64,000 nt of DNA, from the NCBI GenBank assembly GCA_949987705.1, contig OX465281.1, positions 201,177,112 to 201,241,111 of the forward strand, read 5' to 3'. Under the pieces are notes generated by a model. The model had not been told where the DNA came from. It ran no database searches and saw nothing but the letters and a program-made list of their open reading frames with translations. The position numbers and the translations under genes are program-made. Shown here in pieces: positions 9,742 through 21,700 of the stretch; the first letter of the stretch is position 1, and every line of letters starts with the position of its first letter. The DNA comes from Thereva unica. Lineage: Eukaryota > Arthropoda > Insecta > Diptera > Therevidae.

Positions 9742-12700
9742 GTAAGTGGAACCTCTTTGTATACTGTGTGTTATAAATGGTAAAGAATCTGTGTCAATAA
9801 CTTATACAGATTTGTAACTTTAATAAATTGTTATTTAAACATTTAGTAGACCAATTTCATTACTTGGTAAATCAAAACTCCGCGAATTGTTTGATAAATC
9901 AAAACACCGCAAATCGTGTGCACTGGCGGGAGAGGTAGGATTAGATTGGATTGCATTGAATGAGTACTGCAGAAGATGTTTGAACTTTGTTTTAAAGATA
10001 TTGGAATTTATCGAAATCCATCATACAAAAAAACCGGTTTGTACCGTCGTCGTAGGGATATGTTACTTGAATTCTAATTAAATTCGTACGAAGCTCTTAA
10101 AACGTTTACCCATAATAAAAACAACACACAATAAAGCGCGCTATAGATGTATGAGTTTTGGCATGGTGAAAGCGGAGATCGATAAATCTTGTGCAAAGGC
10201 AAAATACAAATAATGACTAACTTTCGCATTCACTGTTTATTTTTGGTACTTCGATTATAGCACTAAAGCCGAGTCTAGCATGTAACTCCTTGAGACTATA
10301 GACTCTTAGTATAGCTCAGACTTTTCCTATTAAAGGAATATCTGAATGGGTGGCTTTATAGAATTTTCAATGAATATAAAGAACTTTTTTTATTTTGTTG
10401 GATTATGAATGCCATCCTTCACGGCTGTACCATTCGTTCAACTAAAATTTTAATTACTTTTTCCAACAAATATGTCGTGTTATCGTCGGTATACGAGTTA
10501 CCTTATTTTTCCTCTTAGCCAATCCCCGCTTTCGTGCCGCCCGCTCTATTTGGGTGAAAGCTCTTGATGTTATTCCAATTATGTCAATGTCGTCTTCATA
10601 AACCAGTAATTGGGTGGACTTGTGGAGGATTGTGCTTTTTGATGTCACTCGGAAGCTCGTGGGGGTGGCGTACTTGTTGCTTGTAGAAGCCATCATAATT
10701 GCACCCCAATTTCGCTTCCTAGTTTCTCTAACCACCTTGACGTCGAGCTTGTTGCTCTTAAAATCTCCCTTTCTAAAATGAATCTCTTCCTGCTGTGCTG
10801 CTATATCCCACCAGATATGTTAAGCACACTTGACGATGGAGGTAATAACCTCTATGATATTCTCATCTTTTGTGTTGACCACATTCTGACCTTGATGAAC
10901 ACTAATGATGAGCTACTTCTTCTAGGCGATTTCAATTTACCCAATATCCAGTGGGTATATGTTGATGATGACGATAACTACCTTCCTGAAGGCAGCCTTA
11001 ATTCTAAGGAATCGTGTTTTCTCGATTCCTTATTCTCACTTGGCCTGAGTCAAATGAGCGGTGTGACTAATGTATTAGGAAGGCAGTTGGATCTTATATT
11101 CTTTACAGACTCAGTCAACATGACTGTTGAACCCAGTCCAATAGTCATGTCCACTGTTGACGATTACCACCCTCCTATCTTGCTCAATTACTGCTTCAAT
11201 TCAGTTAATACTCCTTGTCCGGAGGTGGTAACCTATTCCTTTAACTTTAAAAAGGTTAACTTTAATGAGCTGTCATCAAAACTTGCCATGGTTGATTTCA
11301 ACAACTTACTTTCCGCAAACGAGTTGGATGTCGATGTAGCACGGTTCTATGGCGTACTATACGAAGCCCTCGTTTCTTGCGTCCCCTATGAGCCTCAAAA
11401 ATTGGCCAGTTCTCCTCCTTGGTTCAATAGTGAACATTTGAAAAATCAGAAGAATAGGCCCTGGAAAACTTATTTAAAAAGAAAGGACTCTCCAAGTCTC
11501 AATTCATTTATCATTTGCTATAACCAATTTCGTTCACTCTCTTTCACTCTGTATCGTGAATATCTCAGCAGTATGAGTAATAAAGTATTTACTGATTCCA
11601 GAAACTTCTTCAAATTCATCAACTCGAAGAAAAAAGTTGATAATTACCCTAATACTATGCAGCACAAGAACTGGTCTAGCTGTGAATCGCCTGCGATTTG
11701 CAACATGTTTGCGTCGTTCTTTCATCAATCTTTCGCATCTGCAGACTTTCAGCCTGACGACAATAATTTTCGTCACATTATTCCTAACCGAGAGGCTCAT
11801 TTTTTACATCTCTCAATTACCATTGCCGATATCGTGAAACATATTGACGATCTTCCATTTGACTTTACTTCTGGCCCCGACGGTATTCCTCCTGCTGTTC
11901 TTAAGGGGGGAGCCTGCTTTAGAGGCTTCAAAAATCTATTTTTTTGAGGAATTTTTAGGGAAGGAAATAAATATTTAATTGAAACGAAACTTTCAGGTAT
12001 TATTGTTATATATTTCAACATTTTTCTCAAATTTTTTCATTAACATATACTTATGTCATAATATGCCGGGTGCAAGCATTTCGCCGAGGCGCCTCGAGCG
12101 TGCATGTGCCGTGTGGCGGGAAAGATAGGAAAAAAATTTAACGTCCTATCGAAACGAGACAAAATTGATTGTATTCAGGATTAAATTCTCTTCTAATTGA
12201 ACCTAAAAAATCTAAAAAAAAGTGAGAAATTCAACAATTTTTCGCATCTTAAAAAAATTTTTTTTTTTGGAAAAAAAATTTCACTTTAGATTGTTTAAAA
12301 AGTGGGTTAATTATAACTTTTTTTAAGGTTTTTTAGGTTCAATTAGAAGAGAATTTAATCCTGAATACAATCAATTTTGTCTCGTTTCGATAGGACGTTA
12401 AATTTTTTTCCTATCTTTCCCGCCAATTAGGAAAAATCGAAAAAATGAAAAACCGAGAAATCGCGCGTCGAAGTTTTCGTTTATAAAAAATCGTAATTTT
12501 CTTGAACTTACCGCAATAATGTGCTAATCTGCGATTCCTGGTCCATAGAGTTGCCCTTCAGACTCTTCAAAAAACTGGTTTTCGTTCTGATGTTCGAGTC
12601 TGCGGGCTGTTCTGTACAATACATACAATAGATTTAGGGACTGAGCGCAGGCACTCCGAGCGATCCGGCCGCTCGTATACCTGCTCGACGCTTGCTCACT

Positions 12701-15700
12701 ATTTCTTCTGTAACTCCGAAAATAATTTGAATTTGTTTCTGAAATTTTAGGGATATATTCTTGGATAGTTTGGGAAGACATTTATGCAAAAAAAAAAATT
12801 CGATTTTTTGAAGCCTCTAAAGCAGGCTCCCCCTTAAGGCCTGTGTGGAGGTTCTCCAGTCTCCACTGAAAATTCTTTTTCTAAAATCCCTGGATAAAGG
12901 GTACTTCCCCACTCTGTGGAAGAATTCGTTCATAATTCCTATTCACAAAAGTGGTTGCAAGAGCGAAATATCGAATTATAGGCCAGTTGCTAAGTTGTCT
13001 GCTATACCCAAACTTTTTGAATCAATTATCTATTCTACACTCGTTCCTATCTGCAAGAGGCTGGTCTCAACGAATCAACATGGTTTTCTTGCAGCTCGTT
13101 CCACAACCACCAATCTTCTTGAGTTCACTGCTCATGCTGTCGAAAGCTTTGTTTCCGGTTGTCAAACTGATTGTGTTTACACTGATTTTTGTAAGGCATT
13201 CGACAAGCTCTCCCATTCCATTATTATTCTGAAATTAAGAATGTTAGGCTTTCCGCAAGCCCTTCTAGTATGGTTCCAGTCTTACTTAACAGACCGGACC
13301 TACCAAGTTCTTTTTCGTGGATCCAAATCAATATCCATTGAAGCGACATTCGGTGTCCCTCAAGGAAGTCATCTTGGCCCTCTCCTCTTTATCTTATCAA
13401 TTGATGACATTGTTCCCTTACTAAGACACTGTAGAATATTGATTTACGCTGATGACATCAAATTGTATCGGCACATAAAGAGTATGGAGGATTGCAAACT
13501 TCTGCAGATTGACCTTGATACCTTTTACTCTTGGTGTGCTAACAACAACCTGGTTCTTAATATTGGTAAATGTGAAGTCATGACTTTTAGTAGGAGACGT
13601 GATCCTATAATTTTTAACTACACCTTTTCTGATGAGGGTATCCCTCGTGTTAATTTGGTTAAATATCTCGGGATTAGATTTGATAGTAAACTGGATTTCT
13701 CCACTCACATCAACTATATCTCTTCCAGAGGTAGTTTAGTCTTGGGTTTTATAAAAAGGTGGTCCAAGGAATTTAATAACCCGTTGGTTACTAAACACTT
13801 ATACATATATTTCTCTTGTCAGACCATTACTTGAATATGCCTCCCAGGTTTGGTCTCCTCACTATTCTTCGCATGTTAGAACTATTGAATCGGTTCAACG
13901 AAGGTTCGTTCGATTCGCACTGAATCATCTTCCCTGGGAAAACCCAATAGTTCTTCCATCATATGAATCCCGGCGCCGGCCGAACTACTTTCTGTTGCCA
14001 AATTGTTTAAAATGTTTTTGAGGACCTGGTGTCTGTGGTCCAGCAAACAGATATCATCCGTATAGTCGAGATCCTTAAGGCGGTCTAACAAACCCCATTA
14101 TATGCCACCTGTTCTACTATCTAGAGCGCTGACAAGGATGCCATTTATTACTATAAGAAATAGTAATGGCAAAATTAGGCGTCCTTGTCGTGCTCCTGAG
14201 CTCACCCCAAAGCTGTCGAATAATTTTCCAATGTAAAGAACTCTGTATTTGGAATTCTTGTATAGAACTTTTATAAATTCTATTATTACGTTGCCGTGTC
14301 CCTTCCTGATTCCGGCCTGCTGCCTTCTAAGCGTTCAGTCTACTATCTCTCTTATTCTTGATAGTAATATGTAGGACAAGACTTTGCCCACAGTAGATAT
14401 TAAAATATTAGACAGATGTCACTCCAGTTATCACATATAGTTAGGTCCCCCCTTTTTGGTATTTTGGCTATGATACCTTCCGTCCAACCCTCTGGAAAGG
14501 TACAGGTTCTCCATGCTATTGGATTGGCTGTAGCGCATCTGCTATGAGGCTTGAGTCGGTTTTCAACAATTCTGGCGAGATGCCATCGTTTCCAGCTGCA
14601 TGAATGGTTACGGTTACGATTACTATTTCTGTCTTGGATGGGGCCCATTGGCTCTTGCCGCTTTGTTCACGTTCTTGTACCAATGAAGGGCGACGAAGAA
14701 ATGATCCCTCCATCTTTGGAATCGCTCCTCGTCGCTGCACAGCAGCCTTCCATCCTCACTCTTTACGTCATGCTTTTTAGTAGAGTGCTTTTCCGAGAGC
14801 TGTAATTGTTACCTTACTGTGTTTGCCGCATTTTCCGCATTTCCTGCAAGTTCGTTTATCGGTGCAATTGGTAGTATTCCTGCTCAAGTTGATGTTTTTC
14901 CGGGTCGCTTGTGGAGTTCGCATTATTTTTTAGGGCCCTTCTCCGTTCTATTTTTCTTTGCCAGGTTGTGTGCGAGATCCAGTGTTGCCGCTGCTGTTAT
15001 TATAAAATAGCTCACGTTTCTAATTGCGGCAATTTTTAAGGTAGGATAGTTGCTACTACCAAATGGTGGTCACTTCCAGTCACTGCTCCATAGCTCTCCA
15101 TCTGCGGCCGACGGCCATGTGATCTATCTGATTTCTCGTTCTACCATCGGGCGATACCCACGTGTCCTTGTGTATCTTCTTGTGACAAAAGTTACTTCCA
15201 CCTACCATGAGTTGTTGGGAACTACAGAAGTCAGTGAAAAGCTCACCATTGTTATTAGTAACTTTTTCCAGTCTTCTGGCATCGCTCACTGCTCCCATTG
15301 CACAATTAATTCATGAATCGCTTGGTGTAGTGTAGACCATATTTAACCAGCTTCGGGGGAATACCGTCTGCACCGGAGGCCTTGTTGTTTTTGAGCCGGT
15401 TTATGGCCCTGCATTATCAGTTAGCTCGCTCTTTACCCATTCATGTAAGTGCTCTTTCCATCGCTTCAAGATGCCTTTAGGATCGGCGATCAGATTCCCC
15501 TATTTGTAGTTGAAGTATGTTGAACGTGCAGTGAATTTTGTGATACTACGGATTCTTTGGCAGAACTCCCGCGCCTGGTGCGACCTTCGTTCTCTGTACT
15601 GTTCTAGTTTACAGAGGAGATTTTTCTTCCAGGCTTCCTTTTTTCGTCTGTGAACTCTTTTTTTCTTTTTTGAGCTCTTTGTACTTCTCTATTACTAATT

Positions 15701-18700
15701 ACTCAGATCAAAATTGTACAAATTCGCAAACAGTAACACGACTCCAGACTTAAATATGAGGAAAGAGCCAACTCGAAAAACAATTCGGTACATATACTTC
15801 TGCAAAAATATTTTTTTAGATCGTTCGTCTCGCTGATATTACTGTCTTGTAACGAGAATTTGGTTTTAAAGCAATGAGCTCGATTAAGTACTACTCATTC
15901 AATGTACAGAGCTTACTTCAGAAATCGCGAAGGAATAAACGCCTCAAAGAGCTCTATAGAAATAAATTCCTTTTACCCGGCAATTGCCCCGCATCACCTT
16001 TGTCTAGATTCTGATCAAACGTTTTGTTCTATAACACTTTTCTCGGGCTTATCCAGACTTGTTATTTTATAAGAATCTTTGGACATTTGAAATTACTGAT
16101 TTAGTTCTAAAGAACTGGATTATGGAATTTCTTTCTGGATATTCAATCAAGGTAGTTCTCATGGTATCGAATCTAACAAAAAGAGTTACAGGATCACCAG
16201 TAATCCCCAGGTCTCAATTCTATCTGCCGTTTTTTCAATCTTTTAAATTATGTTCTTTTCCGTCTTATCTTTTATAAAACTTTGCTGTTGACTATGCTTT
16301 GCATTCTTCATACGTTTTCGATAATACAAACCAATTACACACTAGACCTTGTCCTGGTTATTACGAAGTGGAGCCAAATCAATCATGTTGTTGTTTCTTC
16401 TATGTCTTTTCGCTGTTCTATATCGTTTTCGCTCTCATCTTTCCAGCAACTAAGTAGTAGTAAGCGCCACATTCGTCCCTCGTAACTTCTTATATCTTTT
16501 ATTTCACTACCATGCCATGCTCTTCATTGGGAATTCTATCTCGCCAGCGGATTTTTAGGATACGACGTAGGTATCTTTAGACGAAAAATTGTAGGCGCCT
16601 TGGGATGAATTGGGTGACTTTCCATGTTTCGCAATCGTACCAAAGAACTGCCTTCAATTTGGAGTTGAACAGCCGCAATTTGGTGTTAGTGGAGATCTGC
16701 ATTGATCTCTATATGCGGAACAAGCATGCATGTGCTCTTCGTGCATTATTTGCTCTGGAACTGACGTGTTTCTTCTGCACCGCAATTTTCTGTAATAATA
16801 CTACCGAGGTTCCACATCACGGTTGTTCAGCGCTGTCCGTTGAAAGGTGTTTGCATTTATCCTCATTTCTTTGGTTTTATTTGGATTTAGCTTTTACCAA
16901 TATTATTTTATCAGGCAGTCCACGTTGCCGTAGTGCCTGCCATATAAAGCTCCTATTGACTGAGTCGAACGCTTTCTCATAGTCTGCGAAAGCAAGGTAC
17001 AGGAGAGGTCGTAATTTAGTAGACTGCTCCACTATGATTCGCAAGGTGTCAATATGGTCTATGCAGGAGCGGCCCTTTCTGAATCCAGGCTGCTTCTAAG
17101 CGTTCGGTCTACTGCCTATCTTATCCTTGATAATATAAGGCGGGACAAGATTTTACCCTTATTTGGCCTATATGTAAAATCAAAATTGTTGGTTACCGTT
17201 GTAATATGAATTTATTCGTACTCGAACAATTTTCACACAATTTTCTACGGTATCACATATTTCGGTTAGGTCAACTACCTAACTATACTTCTATCCTTAA
17301 TAGGGAATCCAATCCCGCATCAAAATCATAATCCCGTAATCTCGCGGGATCGAGGTAAACAGGGGACTGCAAAAAATTCATAGATTTTGTTCTAAATAGT
17401 TATGTTCATGAATTCATGAAGTATTATATGAAATAAGAGCGTAACCAACTACAGTCAAACAAAGTATTCAGGCCTATTCTGAACTACGCAAGAATTGATT
17501 CTGCTGGAATTTTCTTAAATAGTAGCATAAAATATAATTTCGAAATTATTCTCAATTACAGTAGAGTTTATGCTACCGATGTTAAAAAATTCAGCGAAAT
17601 CAATCCCAGCGTAGTTTAAAATGGCCTGGCCTAGTTCGTTTGACATACAACACAATTAGCCGCGAGGGTAATTCCCTTGGGGCTTTTTCAAGGTAGGCGC
17701 CTATGGAAACGGGGGTTAAGTAAAGTTTCGTTAAATCCAAGTAAACTCAAAGAACCCAGTCTGGCTAAGCCGAGTTTTCATATGTGTGGGATTAAGTACC
17801 CTTTACTGAACATTATATCAATGGCGACGTAATGTAAAATTATTTATGTCTTTTTCACCCAGAGGCGTCATGGAAAAATCATCGAGTTAACTGAAGGGTT
17901 TTCCCTGCTTTCTGTTTACTCAACGAAAACTCTACCTCTGTTCATGGAAACACACTAATGCACGTGGGGGATCCCCTTTCGTAGGCGTAGGGTAACTTGA
18001 CACTTGACACATAGGGTAACTTGACACATATGCAAAACCGACGGGTTTCGTGGAGTTTTCTTGGATTTAACGAAACTTTATTCACCTCGTATTTCTATGG
18101 GCGCTTAGTCTGAGTTAACCCAAATTCTGCATGGAAACTCAGTAATTAATTGCTTACGTTCGGATACACGCACATAAAGGGACTTATTCTCCAATTCGTT
18201 TAACGTGAAAAATTGTTCACATTCCAAAAGTGCTATTCTGGCAATCGCCTGAGGTGAATACATTCGTTGTGAAGTGATTAAAGGTTTCACCTAATTTTTC
18301 AAAGGGGAATACTCTATTACGAAGTTGTATTTCGGCAGTTATGTACGAAATGGCAGCAAAGATGTGAGTATTTCATATTTATAAAATTATTTACTCAAAT
18401 TTTAAATTTTCCGATAATTATTGGTTTTGTATACTGAAAAGTTACGAAGAGGAAACAGTTTGATGTGCTTTTGGGTGAAATGGAAAGGCACAAACATGTA
18501 GCAAAAGGGCAGTAGTATTCCGAAAATTTTATGGCCAAAGAACGATACGCGGAAATATGGAAAGAGACTACAGTGCGCTTAAAAAGTCTTGGGCCCCCAA
18601 CTAGGAAAGATACCGAATGGCAGAAGGTAAACTGCTATTCGTATAAGTTACACTCACTCAAAAATGTGTTGCAGTATTTTGGAAATTAAATTATTTGTCC

Positions 18701-21700
18701 TTGTCCTTTCTTTGTGTAATAAGAAAGATTCGGCGCAGGATGACTGGGATAATGTAGTTTTTAGTAAAAACTTACATTATCCCAGTCATACGTCTTCCGA
18801 TCTTTGTGTGATAAGTTTAAGACAAACAATTTAATTTCCAAAACATTGCAACACATTTTTGAGTCAGTGTATGTATATGAACTGTAAATGCTTTTTCTCT
18901 TATTTGGCGACGTCGTAAGGATATTATTTCCAAGTCATCCCTGCTATCACTATTCCTATTACTACTGCTAAACCACAATTCTGCAAATATCATGTTAAAA
19001 CTATTGATATTTTAACAAATTACTCCAAAAATACAACTATTTTATTTTTATAACGATTGAAATTTTCATTTTTATAGCGATTGACAGTTTCAGTTCCACT
19101 TGTTCCAGGTGAAACTTTTTTTTCGATTCATGTGAATCACAGAATCGACTCAATAACATGAAGTGAAATGCAGGTGAAGTGTTTCTTTCACGTGAAACGG
19201 ATTGCAGAATAAGCCCCAAATATATTTAGACGATTTTGGGTTATTGCTGTATTGCTTAGTAGAAAAATATCATCAACTAACGAATTTAAATATATATGTA
19301 TTTTGTGGAGTGAAAGACCTTCCGCGAGTCGACTGATTTGCAACCCCAATATCATACCCTGTTTATGACTAGGGTCAACCCAGGTTTAACCCAATCATAA
19401 AAGGGTGTCGAGTTGAAACTGGGTACACTCAACCCAACTCAGCCCTCCTACTTGGATCGAGTTGATAATTCACCTCATATATACGGGTTGAGATGAAATT
19501 GGGTTGAAGTGACATTTGTTTTGTTTGTTTACTATTCGTGAGGTCCGCATTCGGCGTTTGTTTTGTGTTCGGTGATGTCAGTTCAACTCTATTACACCCC
19601 AAAGTGAACTCAACTATATACGCTGGTCGAAATTTCAACTCAACCTCGACTTAACTCTTCATCCTAGTTATAAACGGGGTATCAAACTGGTTTCACAATA
19701 ATCACGAGCACAACCAGTTTGCAAGCAAAATGAAATTTTTGTTCACACACAAGCACAATTGATTTTGGATCAACGCTGTTAGTTTTGTAACGAGGTTTTG
19801 GCAAATATCGAGTTCAGTTCAGATGAAGTGCAACCACGCAACTGAACTCGCTTCCGACCGGCATCAGTCGCACCCCAGCAGTTCAAACTATTTTCAAATG
19901 AGTTTCGATTCTGTCGACCCGTGTATGGATTCTCAATTCCGTACAAGGGTAAGATCGTGAAATAGTTGCGTGTGCAACTTGAATTGCAAAACAGTCAACT
20001 CATGCTCGCAGGGCCTAAATCTATTTTTATTAATACTTTGCAATATTGTCGGTATTTCTCTATTAAGTCCCGGTTCTTATAACAGGTGACCAAATCCCGC
20101 GAATCCCGCAAAAATGGTGCGGGATCCCGCGTTCGCTTGATTGGATTCTCTAGTCCCTAAGCTTAACTAAAAATCAGGTTAGATTTTGTTTTTTTGTGAC
20201 TTTTATAAAATGATAAAGTCAAATTGAATTGGAATTTTGGGTTTCATATTAATTAATTTTATTATAAGCAATACTATATGTGAACGTAGAGATGGAGAAT
20301 ATCAAAAATATCATTACTTATTTTTTCTAACTAAATATTTTCTTTTTTATCATTTTTCGCAGTCGCATTGGAGAACTCATGAACGAGGTTGTGAACAAAT
20401 ACGGCGTAGTATGGGTTGCTTCTGCAGGAAATCATGGACCTGCTTTATGTACAATTGGTACACCACCTGACATAAGCCAACCCAGCTGTGTTGGTACGTA
20501 GAAAAAAAAACTTGCGATATTGAACTTGCATTAAATAAAAGTATAAAAATTTCCATAAAGGTGTCGGTGCATACGTTTCGCCTCAAATGATGGAAGCTGA
20601 GTATGCCTTACGCGAAAGACTTCCACCTAATGTATATACATGGACTTCACGTGATCCTTGCGTTGACGGTGGGCGAGGGGTAACTGTGTGTGCTCCTGGT
20701 GCTGCAATAACTTCTGTTCCTGAATACACAATGACTAGGGCACAACTTATGAATGGCACAAGTATGGCAGCACCACATGTTGCTGGTGCAGTAGGTAATA
20801 TAAATGCAGTAAAATAAATGAAAAACCATTTTATTATGAGTGAATTTTTTTTTCTTTGTAACATAGCACTTCTTATTTCTGGACTTAAGGAGAGGGGTAT
20901 AAAGTATTCTCCATTCAGCATAAAGAGAGCACTTTGTAATACAGCTACCAAATTGGACTACATAGATCAGTTTGCCCAAGGTAGTGGGCTATTGAATGTA
21001 GAGAAGGCATTCGAATATCTTGTGCAGTATGCCAATCAACAAGAAAATTTAATTAGGTACATTCAAGTGTTCTGTGTTCTTTTCATATTTGTACTTAAAA
21101 ATAAATTTTATTTTGCTAGATTTTCTGTTAAGGTAGGTAATCAGAACGCCAAGGGAATACATTTGCGGCATGGCGTTTTAAAAAAATCTTCCGAATACAA
21201 TGTCGTAATTGAACCAGTATTTTTTAATGATAAAGATACAGGTGAGAGTAATTTATAATTAAATTTCGTACATTCATTTCAAAAATTATTTATCTGCCCT
21301 GAAATACTCTAAATATTGGGTTATATATATTCACGCACAGCACATTTGGTGCTATAAATTAATCGAGAGAAAAGCAAACATTTATGTCTTCTGGGCAAAA
21401 TAGTTCCTGCAGTTACGAGATTTAATGCATGCCGGCCAATAACAATTAGTTTTCGTTTACATATTTACAGAGCATAAATTATTACAAATTAATTTTTATT
21501 GAAAACGTTTTCGATTATTTTGTAAATGTGCAGTAATTTTTATGATTGGAGTACTTTTATGTTTTTTTTTGATTTAATGTTATTATTTTGAATATATATG
21601 AATAAAATTTATGAACTTAATTTACAGCTCCAAAGGATAAAATCAACTTTAATGTTCGGCTGAATTTAGTGTCATCTAAACCATGGGTGCAGTGTGGCGC

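Larger units (their letters stand above)
10736..13975 (+). mobile_element. Jockey/CR1-type LINE (family J1), truncated at both ends and split by a TTAA element
   Basis: The endonuclease C-terminal part is open from 10778: [25 protein letters not shown] and [13 protein letters not shown], where SDH has become DDYH. The RT fingers ([13 protein letters not shown]) end at 11900. A 929-bp element intervenes, and the RT resumes at 12838 in [51 protein letters not shown] and IYADDIKLY (intact YADD near 13445). A frameshift near 13810 leads to [14 protein letters not shown]. The copy stops at about 13975, where inverted RTE sequence begins. Upstream endonuclease sequence is missing. A minus-strand relative lies at 22490-23253. 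Confidence 0.88.

Noticed and set aside
9887..10081. 64-codon ORF as an extra TPP2 exon
   Set aside because: No phase-compatible splice pair, no similarity to the family, and exons a and b join correctly without it.
16605..16982. 125-codon plus-strand ORF
   Set aside because: It is the antisense shadow of the RTE fragment read on the minus strand.
17300..20140. One large hAT element with CCCGCG-rich ends at 17310 and 20100
   Set aside because: The two termini point away from each other, and no matching duplication was found.
20640..20690. SRDP in place of SRGP near the TPP2 active site as a disabling mutation
   Set aside because: Catalytic His, Asn and Ser and the whole frame are intact. 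I believe insect TPP II may have Asp here, so it is not evidence of a pseudogene.
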